From: Rhodospirillales bacterium
Lineage (GTDB): Bacteria > Pseudomonadota > Alphaproteobacteria > Acetobacterales > Acetobacteraceae
Assembly (NCBI GenBank): GCA_018971905.1
Contig: JAGWZS010000096.1
Location: 1 to 6,873 of the forward strand
DNA: 6,873 nt
Reading direction: 5' to 3'
The stretch's first letter is position 1, and each line of letters begins with the position of its first letter. The position numbers and the translations under genes were made by a program. A model generated the notes under the pieces. It was not told where the DNA came from. It worked only from the letters and a program-made list of their open reading frames with translations, and searched no databases. Shown here piece by piece: positions 1 to 5,626 of the stretch.

Positions 1-1674
1 GGCGGGCTGTGGCGGTGGGATGGCTATACCGTGCGCGCGGGTGCGGCCTCGGAAGCCGCCGTGCGGCTGAAACAGCGTAACCGCCTGGCCGTGCTGGAGC
101 GTGAACGCGCCAGCGCTCGGGAGGCCGCACAGGCCGCGAAGGACGACCGCCTGAAGGCTGAGACAACCGAGCGCGAAGCCCGCGCCGCCGAGGCAAAAAC
201 CCGCGAGGCCCACCGCGCCGCCGAAACCCAGGCCCGTGAAGCCCGCCGCCTGGCCGAGCAGCGGTTCGACAAAGCCCGCCATGAGGCCATTCAGCTTACC
301 GCCGAAGCCGAACGGGGTGAGGCCCGCGCCGCCGCCGCCGCCGCGCAAGCCGACCAAACCGCCGCCGAAGCCACGGAAGCCGAAACCGCCCTGGCCGCCC
401 TGCGCGAGACTCACGCCGCCTTGCCGGATGTGAACGCCGCCCGCCAGGCCGTGGAGCAGGCCCGCACGGCGCTGAACGAAGCCCGCCAGGCGGAACATGC
501 AGCCCGTGCGCGCCTTGCCGCGTTACGCGGCGCGGAAGCCCAGCGCGGCCAGCGGCTGGAAGGCCTGCGGCGCGAGCTGGCAAGCTGGACCGAACGCGGC
601 AAGGACGCGGCCGACCGGCTGACCGACCTCACCGCGCGCCTTGCCGAGGCGCAGAGCGGCATCGAAACGCTGCAAGCCGCCCCGCGCGCGGCCGAGACTT
701 CCCATTTGGAGGCGCTGGAATCGCTGGAATCCGCCGAGACCGGGCATAAGCGCGCCGCCCAGGCCCTGCAGGCGGCGCAAACCGCCGCTGATTCCGCCAT
801 CCGCGCCGCCCGCGCCGCCGAGGCCGAACTGGCCGCCACCCGCGAGGCTCGCGCCCGTGAGGAAGGCAATATCACCGCTGCCAACCATGCCTGGGGTACG
901 GTCGAGGAACGGATTCTGGAACGCCTCGGCGCCAACCCGGCCCTGCCGGAACCACCTGAGGTGCTAAACGCCGAAATGGAGGACAAAGCCCGCAAACGCT
1001 GGGAACGGCTGATCCGCGAGCGCGAGGAAATGGGGGCGGTGAACCTGCGCGCCGAGATCGAGGTGAGCGAGGCCGAGGAAGCCATCGCCACCATCGACCG
1101 TGAGCGCGACGAGATCACCTCCGCCGTCGCCAAATTGCGCGGCTCCATCGGGCATTTGAACCGCGAAGGGCGGGAACGGCTCTCCACCGTGTTCGCGGAG
1201 GTGGATAAGCACTTTCAGACCCTGTTCAGCCGCATGTTCGGTGGCGGCAAGGCGCATCTGGCGCTGGTGGGGTCGGACGATCCGCTGGAAGCGGGGCTGG
1301 AGATTTTCGCGCAGCCGCCGGGCAAGAAGCTCAGCACGCTCTCACTGCTCTCCGGCGGCGAGCAGGCACTCACCGCGCTCTCGCTCATCTTCGCCGTGTT
1401 CAAATGCAACCCGGCGCCGATTTCGGTGCTGGACGAGGTGGACGCGCCGCTGGACGACGCGAATGTGGAGCGCTTCTGCAATTTGCTGGAGGACATGGTG
1501 CGCGAAACCGGCACGCGCTTCCTCGTCGTCACCCACCATCACCTCACCATGGCGCGGATGGACCGGCTGTACGGCGTGACCATGCAGGAACGTGGGGTTT
1601 CTCGCCTGCTCTCGGTAGATTTCCACCGGGCGATGGACATGGTGGACCCCGGCCATGTGATGGCGGCGGAGTAA
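1..1674 (+). CDS. smc: Chromosome segregation ATPase SMC, C-terminal half (5' end outside window)
   Basis: The reading frame is open from base 1 and ends at TAA 1672-1674, giving 557 residues. SMC dimers form the core of the bacterial condensin-like complex with ScpA and ScpB, which compacts and segregates the nucleoid using ATP. The first residues (LWRWDGYTV, then RLKQRNRL) match the hinge exit of alphaproteobacterial SMC. About 300 residues of Ala/Glu/Arg-rich coiled coil follow. The head-proximal motif [11 protein letters not shown] is near residues 344-354. The ABC signature LSGGEQ is at residues 450-455 (bases 1348-1365), Walker B ISVLDE ends at D478/E479, the D-loop is APLDD, and the switch histidine is H512 in VVTHHH. 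The N-terminal head with Walker A, the first coil and most of the hinge lie upstream. The frame has no interruption, and the C-terminus looks complete. The many long opposite-strand frames over the coil come from GC-rich codon bias. Confidence 0.96.
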   Translation, partial: GGLWRWDGYTVRAGAASEAAVRLKQRNRLAVLERERASAREAAQAAKDDRLKAETTEREARAAEAKTREAHRAAETQAREARRLAEQRFDKARHEAIQLTAEAERGEARAAAAAAQADQTAAEATEAETALAALRETHAALPDVNAARQAVEQARTALNEARQAEHAARARLAALRGAEAQRGQRLEGLRRELASWTERGKDAADRLTDLTARLAEAQSGIETLQAAPRAAETSHLEALESLESAETGHKRAAQALQAAQTAADSAIRAARAAEAELAATREARAREEGNITAANHAWGTVEERILERLGANPALPEPPEVLNAEMEDKARKRWERLIREREEMGAVNLRAEIEVSEAEEAIATIDRERDEITSAVAKLRGSIGHLNREGRERLSTVFAEVDKHFQTLFSRMFGGGKAHLALVGSDDPLEAGLEIFAQPPGKKLSTLSLLSGGEQALTALSLIFAVFKCNPAPISVLDEVDAPLDDANVERFCNLLEDMVRETGTRFLVVTHHHLTMARMDRLYGVTMQERGVSRLLSVDFHRAMDMVDPGHVMAAE

Positions 1675-1677
1675 ACC

Positions 1678-2673
1678 TTAACCCCGCCAGATGGCCCGCC
1701 AGGCGGCGGCGAAGGGGGAAAGCAGCAAGGCTGGCAGCCGGTGCGGCGCGGATGCAGTCTGCTCCAGACCAAAACGCAACCGCGGCGATTCCTTCGGCGG
1801 CATATAGAGCGTGCCGAACAGCCAGTCCCACACGCCGATAAAGCTGCCGAGATTGCAATTATAATGCGCCGGGTCCAGCGAATGATGCAGCTGGTGGTGC
1901 GCGGGACTGAGCAGCATGCGCCCCCAGATGCCACGCAGCGGCATCCAGAATTGCGAATGCTGAAGCTGTGCGAGCAGGAAAAAGCCGAGCACCGAGATGA
2001 TATTCGCCGAAGCCAGATCATAAGGCGTCACCGGATGGCCGGTCGCCCAGATGAACACTCCACAGCTCACACCGATGCAAAGAGCCACGATATTGGCGAA
2101 GATCAGCGTGTCCACCGGATGCACGCGGAACACCGTGAGCGGGGTTAATACCTCAGCCGAATGATGCGTCTGGTGAAAGGCCCAGAGAAAAGGGATTTTA
2201 TGCTTCATATAATGATCGGCATAATAGCCGAACTCATAGGCCAGGAACGCAACGAGCGTGATGCACGCCCGCAAGCCCCAGGCTGGAACGGCCAGTGCCG
2301 AACGCGGGCCAAATAGATCATTCAGCCCGCGCACGACATGGGTAACCATCAGATCGGTCGAAACCAAACCCCAGCCGATCAGGCTACTAATTGCGAAGGT
2401 ATTGATGATATAATAGATCGCATCCGCCCCTGTAGAGGGATGGCACAGCAATTTCCTGGACCGCGCCAGAACCCGCCAGAGCAGCCTGGCGCTAAAGCGT
2501 CGGCGTCGGCGCCAATGCCGCCAGGCCAGAAAGCCGATGGCCAAGGTCAGGGCGCAGCCTAGCTGCGGCACGCCGAATATGGAGCCAGGCGATAGCAATA
2601 TTGCGACCGCCCGAGGCAATTTCTCCGCCTGCTGCAACAACACGCCTGCCATTTCCGGCACATGTCCATTCAA
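1678..2673 (-). CDS. Fatty acid hydroxylase / sterol desaturase family integral membrane protein
   Basis: This encodes up to 331 residues. It belongs to the membrane di-iron fatty acid hydroxylase superfamily, whose members hydroxylate or desaturate lipids, sterols or carotenoids using O2. The histidine clusters are visible: H154-x3-H158 (HYMKH), HQTHH at 167-171, H185 in FRVHP, H239 in LQHS, and HQLHH at 260-264. The family's typical tail FIGVWDWLFGTLYMP follows. Hydrophobic stretches near residues 36-52, 86-110, 132-150, 188-212 and 225-238 suggest four or five membrane segments, with a basic WRHWRRRRR loop at 51-59. The substrate cannot be read from sequence. The longest frame starts at TTG 2673, which has no good Shine-Dalgarno. 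GTG (2659-2661) and ATG (2650-2652) are in-frame alternatives that shorten the protein by 4 or 7 residues without touching a motif. It lies downstream of the DUF1127 gene on the same strand, but a terminator separates them. Its stop is three bases from the smc stop. Confidence 0.9.
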   Translation of the reverse strand: MNGHVPEMAGVLLQQAEKLPRAVAILLSPGSIFGVPQLGCALTLAIGFLAWRHWRRRRRFSARLLWRVLARSRKLLCHPSTGADAIYYIINTFAISSLIGWGLVSTDLMVTHVVRGLNDLFGPRSALAVPAWGLRACITLVAFLAYEFGYYADHYMKHKIPFLWAFHQTHHSAEVLTPLTVFRVHPVDTLIFANIVALCIGVSCGVFIWATGHPVTPYDLASANIISVLGFFLLAQLQHSQFWMPLRGIWGRMLLSPAHHQLHHSLDPAHYNCNLGSFIGVWDWLFGTLYMPPKESPRLRFGLEQTASAPHRLPALLLSPFAAAWRAIWRG

Positions 2674-2702
2674 GAAGCAGAGCCAGTTTTAATTGCCCAA
2701 AG
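2665..2702 (-). promoter_or_regulatory. Possible promoter of the hydroxylase gene (weak)
   Basis: Reading the minus strand upstream of the hydroxylase, TTGGCC is followed after 17 bases by TAAAAC, a loose match to -35/-10 elements. Transcription would then begin only a few bases before the TTG codon, leaving almost no leader. That would favour the internal GTG or ATG start, or leaderless translation. The hydroxylase needs its own promoter if the terminator at 2764-2784 is efficient. The match is weak and rests on spacing and partial consensus only. Confidence 0.2.
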
Positions 2703-2763
2703 CGTGCGGGCCAAGGGGCATGGCGCAGCCCCAAGCAAAAGTGATCAACAAAAGACAGGCAAC

Positions 2764-2784
2764 AAAAAGGGGCCCGAAGGCCCC
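2764..2784 (-). terminator. Rho-independent terminator of the DUF1127 gene, TTCG loop
   Basis: On the minus strand a perfect 6-bp GC stem (GGGGCC / GGCCCC, 2769-2774 with 2779-2784) closes a stable TTCG tetraloop and is followed directly by five T residues (2764-2768). This is a textbook intrinsic terminator, 25 bases past the DUF1127 stop. The plus strand carries the same stem with a CGAA loop and a GTTTT tail, so it could also stop plus-strand transcripts, though no plus-strand gene ends nearby. It separates the DUF1127 gene from the hydroxylase gene downstream. Confidence 0.9.
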
Positions 2785-2809
2785 GTTTTCGCTGGCATGT
2801 GCCCGGACG

Positions 2810-3043
2810 TTACCGGACCGTCCGCACTATCGCGGGAATTTCAAAGCGAGACACGCCGATATCGTTCAAGTCGCGGTCGCTCATCGCGTAAAGTTCAGCC
2901 GCCACGGCCCGGCGCGCTTTCCAGCTTTGGAACATACGGCTCAGCCCGCCACGGGTGGTTGCGGAAGCGGCAGAAACTTCGCGTTTCACAACCAGCGCCC
3001 CGAGCTTGCTCAAGACGGGCCGGTTATGGATAGTCGTCGACAT
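2810..3043 (-). CDS. DUF1127 (YjiS-like) small basic protein
   Basis: This is a 77-residue protein with ATG at 3041-3043 and TAA at 2810-2812. Residues about 34-70 carry the DUF1127 signature: an arginine-rich helix (FQSWKARRA), then AELYAMSDRDLNDIGVSR at 49-66, close to the family pattern of ELxxLsDrxLxDIGxxR. The first 33 residues form a polar, Ser/Thr-rich, probably disordered extension with no signal peptide or membrane segment. DUF1127 proteins are abundant in alphaproteobacteria. Studied members bind RNA or protein partners and affect small-RNA turnover, phosphate sensing or stress responses. Which of these applies here cannot be read from the sequence. The gene is monocistronic: it is divergent from aminopeptidase P and closed by a strong terminator. 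The TAGGTG element at 3048-3053, four bases before the ATG, supports this start. Confidence 0.9.
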   Translation of the reverse strand: MSTTIHNRPVLSKLGALVVKREVSAASATTRGGLSRMFQSWKARRAVAAELYAMSDRDLNDIGVSRFEIPAIVRTVR

Positions 3044-3047
3044 GATA

Positions 3048-3053
3048 CACCTA
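3048..3053 (-). promoter_or_regulatory. Shine-Dalgarno site of the DUF1127 gene
   Basis: On the minus strand TAGGTG lies four bases before the ATG at 3043. This is a short but usable spacing, and no other start in frame has a comparable site. Confidence 0.6.
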
Positions 3054-3104
3054 CAATTTTGGCGAAGCGGCCGGTTCGGTATGACCCAGCAGCACTTCTT
3101 GAAA

Positions 3105-3122
3105 ACGGCGCCTCAGCGCCCG
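3105..3122 (-). promoter_or_regulatory. Hairpin in the presumed DUF1127 5' leader
   Basis: GGCGC (3107-3111) and GCGCC (3116-3120) form a perfect 5-bp inverted repeat around CTCA. With one bulged base the stem extends outward to about 3105 and 3122. Read on the minus strand, the stem is followed by TTTTC, so it resembles a weak terminator or attenuator lying about 60 bases before the DUF1127 start codon. Whether it is inside the transcript depends on the unmapped start site. The structure is seen in the sequence; any regulatory role is inference. Confidence 0.35.
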
Positions 3123-3132
3123 TTGCAGTAGG

Positions 3133-3140
3133 TATATAGT
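3133..3140. promoter_or_regulatory. TATATA element in the divergent intergenic region, possible -10
   Basis: TATATAGT is the most AT-rich, -10-like stretch between the divergent DUF1127 and aminopeptidase P genes. TATATA is self-complementary, so it could serve either strand. I found no convincing -35 hexamer 16-18 bases away in either direction. It is therefore only a candidate -10 element, possibly dependent on an activator or alternative sigma factor. Confidence 0.25.
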
Positions 3141-3144
3141 CGAG

Positions 3145-3176
3145 TTTGCGAATTTTTGCGCGCCTGCGAACGCCTG
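3145..3176. repeat. Two adjacent 10-bp-period direct repeats (TTTGCG x2, CGCCTG x2)
   Basis: TTTGCG occurs at 3145-3150 and 3155-3160, and CGCCTG at 3161-3166 and 3171-3176. Each pair repeats at exactly 10 bases, about one helical turn. TGCGAA also occurs twice, at 3147-3152 and 3165-3170. The block sits beside the TATATA element and 37 bases before the aminopeptidase P start codon, where an operator would be plausible. The repeats are short and could be chance in a GC-rich genome; I do not recognise a known regulator site. Confidence 0.4.
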
Positions 3177-3201
3177 AGCAGACCCGCGTTTGACGCATAA
3201 C

Positions 3202-3207
3202 AAGGGG
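3202..3207 (+). promoter_or_regulatory. Shine-Dalgarno site fixing the aminopeptidase P start
   Basis: AAGGGG lies six bases before ATG 3214. It decides the start: the longer frame opens at TTG 3190 without a ribosome site, and the overlapping ATG at 3210 is in another frame. Confidence 0.8.
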
Positions 3208-3213
3208 CAATGC

Positions 3214-4980
3214 ATGTCGTCAGATCATAACAATCACATCGCGGCGTTGCGGGCGGAATGCGCCGCCAGGGGCCTGGATGGGTATCTCATCCCCCGCGCC
3301 GATGAATATCTCGGCGAATATGTGCCGCCCTGCGCGGAACGCCTGGCCTTTATCAGCGGGTTCACCGGCTCGGCCGGGCTGGCGATCGTGCTGGCCAAGC
3401 GGGCGGCGGTGTTCTCCGATGGCCGTTATACCTTGCAGCTTGAACAACAAACCAATGGCGCGGTTTGGGAGCGCCGGCATCTGATCGAGGACACACCAGA
3501 GGACTGGCTGCGCATTGCAGCACCCGGGCAAAAGATCGGCTTCGACCCCTGGACGATCAGCGCCGATGCGCTGGCCCGGTTCACCGGGGTGGAGATGGTG
3601 CCGGTCTCTCCGAATCTTATCGACAAAATCTGGGCTGACCGCCCCGCTCCGCCCACGGCCCCGGCGCTGGCCTACCCCGAAAGCCTCGCGGGTGAGCCTG
3701 CCGCCACCAAACGCCAGCGCCTGGGCGCTGAACTGGCGAAAGACGGTCAGGATGCGGCCATCCTCAGCGATGGTGCCTCACTGGCTTGGGCCTTCAACAT
3801 CCGCGGCACGGATCTGGAATTCTGCCCCTTCGCGCTAGGCTACGCACTGCTGCGCAAAAATGGCACGGCGATGCTGTTCATGGCGCCAGGGAAAATAACG
3901 GAGGCTTTGCGCGCGCATCTGGGGCCGGAGGTGGCCATTGCCGCCCCGAGCGAGCTGCAAGCCGCCATTGCGGCGCTGAGGGGGCAAAAAGTGCGCTACG
4001 ACCCCGCCAGCCAGCCAGCCTGGTTCAAAACCGCGCTAGAGCAGGCCGGCGCGCTGGTAGCCAACGGACCCGACCCGGTGGCCCTGCCCCGCGCCTGCAA
4101 AAACGCCGCCGAGCAGGCGGGTGCGCGCGCTGCACATCTGCGCGATGGTGTGGCGATGGTGGAATTCCTGGCCTGGGCGGCGGAAGCCCTGCCGCGCGGC
4201 GAGGAAAGTGAAATGTCCGCAGCGGCTCATCTGCTCGCCTGCCGGGCACGGCAGAACCTCTTCCGGGGCGAGAGCTTTCCCGCCATTTCCGGCGCAGGGG
4301 AAAACGGCGCCATCATCCATTACCGCGTCACGCCGGAAAGCAACCGGCCCATCCGGCCCAATGAGGTTTATCTCATCGACAGCGGCGGCCAGTATCTGGA
4401 TGGCACCACAGATATCACCCGCACTCTCTGGACCGGCCCTGGCCCTGCCCCGGCAGCGGTGAAAGCGCATGTAACGCGGGTGCTGGCGGGCACCATCGCG
4501 CTGGCCCGCGCGGTGTTTCCGGAGGGTGTTGCCGGCGCGCATCTGGATGCCTTCGCCAGGGCCGAGCTGTGGCGCGCGGGGCTGGATTACGACCACGGCA
4601 CCGGCCATGGCGTGGGGGCTTATCTTTCAGTGCATGAAGGCCCGGCCAGCATTTCCCGGGCCGCCAAGCCGGTGGCACTGGCGGAGGGGATGATCCTCTC
4701 CGACGAGCCAGGCTATTACCTGCCGGGCGCCTATGGCATCCGCATGGAAAACCTGCTGCTAGTGCAAAAGGCCTCGTTCGAAGGGGCGCGCAAACCCTTC
4801 CTGCGCTTCGAAACCTTAACCCTCGTGCCGTTCGACCGCGCCTTGATTGACTCCGCCTTGTTGCCGCGCGAGTCGCTGGCGTGGCTGAACGATTATCATG
4901 CGCGCGTGCGCACCGCATTGTCACCGCATCTGCCTGCCAAGTCTTTGACATGGCTGAACGCGGCCACCGCCCCCATATAA
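3214..4980 (+). CDS. pepP: Xaa-Pro aminopeptidase (aminopeptidase P, M24B family, long form)
   Basis: This 588-residue metallopeptidase removes the N-terminal residue from peptides with proline in second position, typically in the cytoplasm using Mn2+. No signal peptide is seen. It has the three-domain length of the eukaryotic XPNPEP1-like form, about 150 residues longer than E. coli PepP. The N-terminal creatinase-like domain opens with LRAECAARGLDGYLIPRADEYLGEYVPP and FTGSAG. A second creatinase-like domain spans about 160-300, and the pita-bread catalytic domain runs from about 310 to the end. Metal ligands are visible with family spacing: D389 (LIDSGG), D400 (TTDITRT), H465 (HGTGHGVG), E498 (SDEPGYY) and E512 (GIRMEN). 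H461 and H474 (VHEGP) are the other active-site histidines, so it should be active. It is probably the first gene of an operon with thpR, 74 bases downstream. The gene symbol is used loosely, because the long form is not orthologous to E. coli pepP along its whole length. Confidence 0.94.
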   Translation: MSSDHNNHIAALRAECAARGLDGYLIPRADEYLGEYVPPCAERLAFISGFTGSAGLAIVLAKRAAVFSDGRYTLQLEQQTNGAVWERRHLIEDTPEDWLRIAAPGQKIGFDPWTISADALARFTGVEMVPVSPNLIDKIWADRPAPPTAPALAYPESLAGEPAATKRQRLGAELAKDGQDAAILSDGASLAWAFNIRGTDLEFCPFALGYALLRKNGTAMLFMAPGKITEALRAHLGPEVAIAAPSELQAAIAALRGQKVRYDPASQPAWFKTALEQAGALVANGPDPVALPRACKNAAEQAGARAAHLRDGVAMVEFLAWAAEALPRGEESEMSAAAHLLACRARQNLFRGESFPAISGAGENGAIIHYRVTPESNRPIRPNEVYLIDSGGQYLDGTTDITRTLWTGPGPAPAAVKAHVTRVLAGTIALARAVFPEGVAGAHLDAFARAELWRAGLDYDHGTGHGVGAYLSVHEGPASISRAAKPVALAEGMILSDEPGYYLPGAYGIRMENLLLVQKASFEGARKPFLRFETLTLVPFDRALIDSALLPRESLAWLNDYHARVRTALSPHLPAKSLTWLNAATAPI

Positions 4981-4983
4981 TGA

Positions 4984-5013
4984 TTGACCCGCCAATCCCG
5001 GATCAGGCAAAAT
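4984..5013 (+). promoter_or_regulatory. Possible secondary promoter upstream of thpR (weak)
   Basis: TTGACC (4984-4989) is a good -35 match, followed after 18 bases by CAAAAT (5008-5013), a poor -10. It lies in the 74-base gap after aminopeptidase P and could give thpR some independent transcription. The surrounding stretch holds no terminator-like hairpin, so read-through from the upstream gene remains the simpler model. Confidence 0.25.
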
Positions 5014-5040
5014 TTCCTTGGCGATTCGCTGAAACTTTAA

Positions 5041-5047
5041 AGAAAGG
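5041..5047 (+). promoter_or_regulatory. Shine-Dalgarno site of thpR
   Basis: AGAAAGG ends seven bases before ATG 5055 and selects it over an out-of-frame ATG at 5050 and an in-frame GTG at 4881 that would overlap the end of aminopeptidase P by 100 bases. Confidence 0.75.
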
Positions 5048-5054
5048 CCATGCC

Positions 5055-5588
5055 ATGCGCCTGTTCGTCGCAATTGATCTTCCCTGGGAGATCAAAGAAC
5101 AACTCAGCGACCTTTCCTGCAATCTGCCGGGTGCCCGCTGGGTGCCAGAGGATAATTTTCACCTCACCCTGCGCTTCATCGGTGAGGCCAACCGGCTGGA
5201 AGCCGAGGAGATTGACCTTGCCCTGGCCAGTTTGCGCGGCCGCGGTTTCTTCTTCTCGCTCTCCGGCCTGGGCTGGTTCGAGAAAAACGGCCGGGTGAAC
5301 ACGCTTTATGCCGGGGTGGAGCGCAACGAGGATCTGGCCCGGCTGCAGGCCAAGGTGGGCACGGCCCTGCACCGCGTGGGGCTGGCGCCCGAGAAGCGGC
5401 GCTTTACCCCGCATGTAACCCTGGCGCGGATGGACCAGCCCGTGACCCCGGCGCTGGCCAATTTCGTGCAGGCGAATAATCTCTACCGCTCAGCACCCAT
5501 CCGCGTGGATAACGTAACCCTGTTCAGCTCGTTTCTGGGCAAAGACCAGCCCACCTACACGCCGGAAGCAGAATACGCCCTGGCCTGA
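5055..5588 (+). CDS. thpR: RNA 2',3'-cyclic phosphodiesterase (2'-5' RNA ligase family)
   Basis: This 177-residue protein has the usual length of bacterial ThpR in the 2H phosphoesterase superfamily. The enzyme opens 2',3'-cyclic phosphate RNA ends to 2'-phosphates and, in vitro, can reversibly join tRNA halves with a 2'-5' bond. Its physiological role is poorly defined. It starts with the typical MRLFVAIDLP strand. Both catalytic HxTx motifs are present: HLTL with H36/T38, followed by RFIGE, and HVTL with H120/T122, followed by AR. The C-terminal LFSSFLGKDQPTYTP segment is also typical of the family. The start is set by a good Shine-Dalgarno and by the family's N-terminus. It lies 74 bases after aminopeptidase P and 38 bases before the CYTH-CHAD gene, all on one strand with no terminator between, so an operon is likely. 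Confidence 0.95.
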   Translation: MRLFVAIDLPWEIKEQLSDLSCNLPGARWVPEDNFHLTLRFIGEANRLEAEEIDLALASLRGRGFFFSLSGLGWFEKNGRVNTLYAGVERNEDLARLQAKVGTALHRVGLAPEKRRFTPHVTLARMDQPVTPALANFVQANNLYRSAPIRVDNVTLFSSFLGKDQPTYTPEAEYALA

Positions 5589-5626
5589 CGCTCGACAGCC
5601 GCAAAGCGGAAGATTAACCTGCGTTT

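Noticed and set aside
301..420. GCC-rich stretch in smc that could be taken for a trinucleotide repeat
   Set aside because: It is the codon-level result of an alanine-rich coiled coil in a GC-rich genome. The run is irregular and the frame is intact.
411..1187. Long opposite-strand frame (258 codons) across the smc coiled coil
   Set aside because: It is Ser/Ala/Arg-rich, matches no family I know, and lies antisense to a confidently identified gene. GC-rich codon bias over an Ala/Glu/Arg coiled coil produces such frames routinely.
1741..2148. Plus-strand frame of 135 codons opposite the hydroxylase
   Set aside because: Its sequence is the shadow of the histidine-rich hydroxylase in another frame, with no ribosome site or family resemblance.
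2693..3139. Plus-strand frame of 148 codons between hydroxylase and aminopeptidase P
   Set aside because: It is antisense to the DUF1127 gene, runs through the terminator hairpin, has no recognisable domain, and ends inside the divergent regulatory region.
3190..3213. TTG-initiated 8-residue N-terminal extension of aminopeptidase P
   Set aside because: ATG 3214 has an AAGGGG site at ideal spacing, while TTG 3190 has none. Family N-termini also begin close to the LRAECAARGLDG stretch.
4881..5054. GTG-initiated 58-residue N-terminal extension of ThpR overlapping aminopeptidase P
   Set aside because: ThpR proteins begin with the MRLFVAID strand, the ATG at 5055 has a good ribosome site, and the extension has no domain character and would overlap the upstream gene by 100 bases.
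5599..5609. CCGC/GCGG hairpin after thpR as a possible terminator
   Set aside because: The stem is only 4 bp and is not followed by a T tract, so it is unlikely to stop transcription into the CYTH-CHAD gene.
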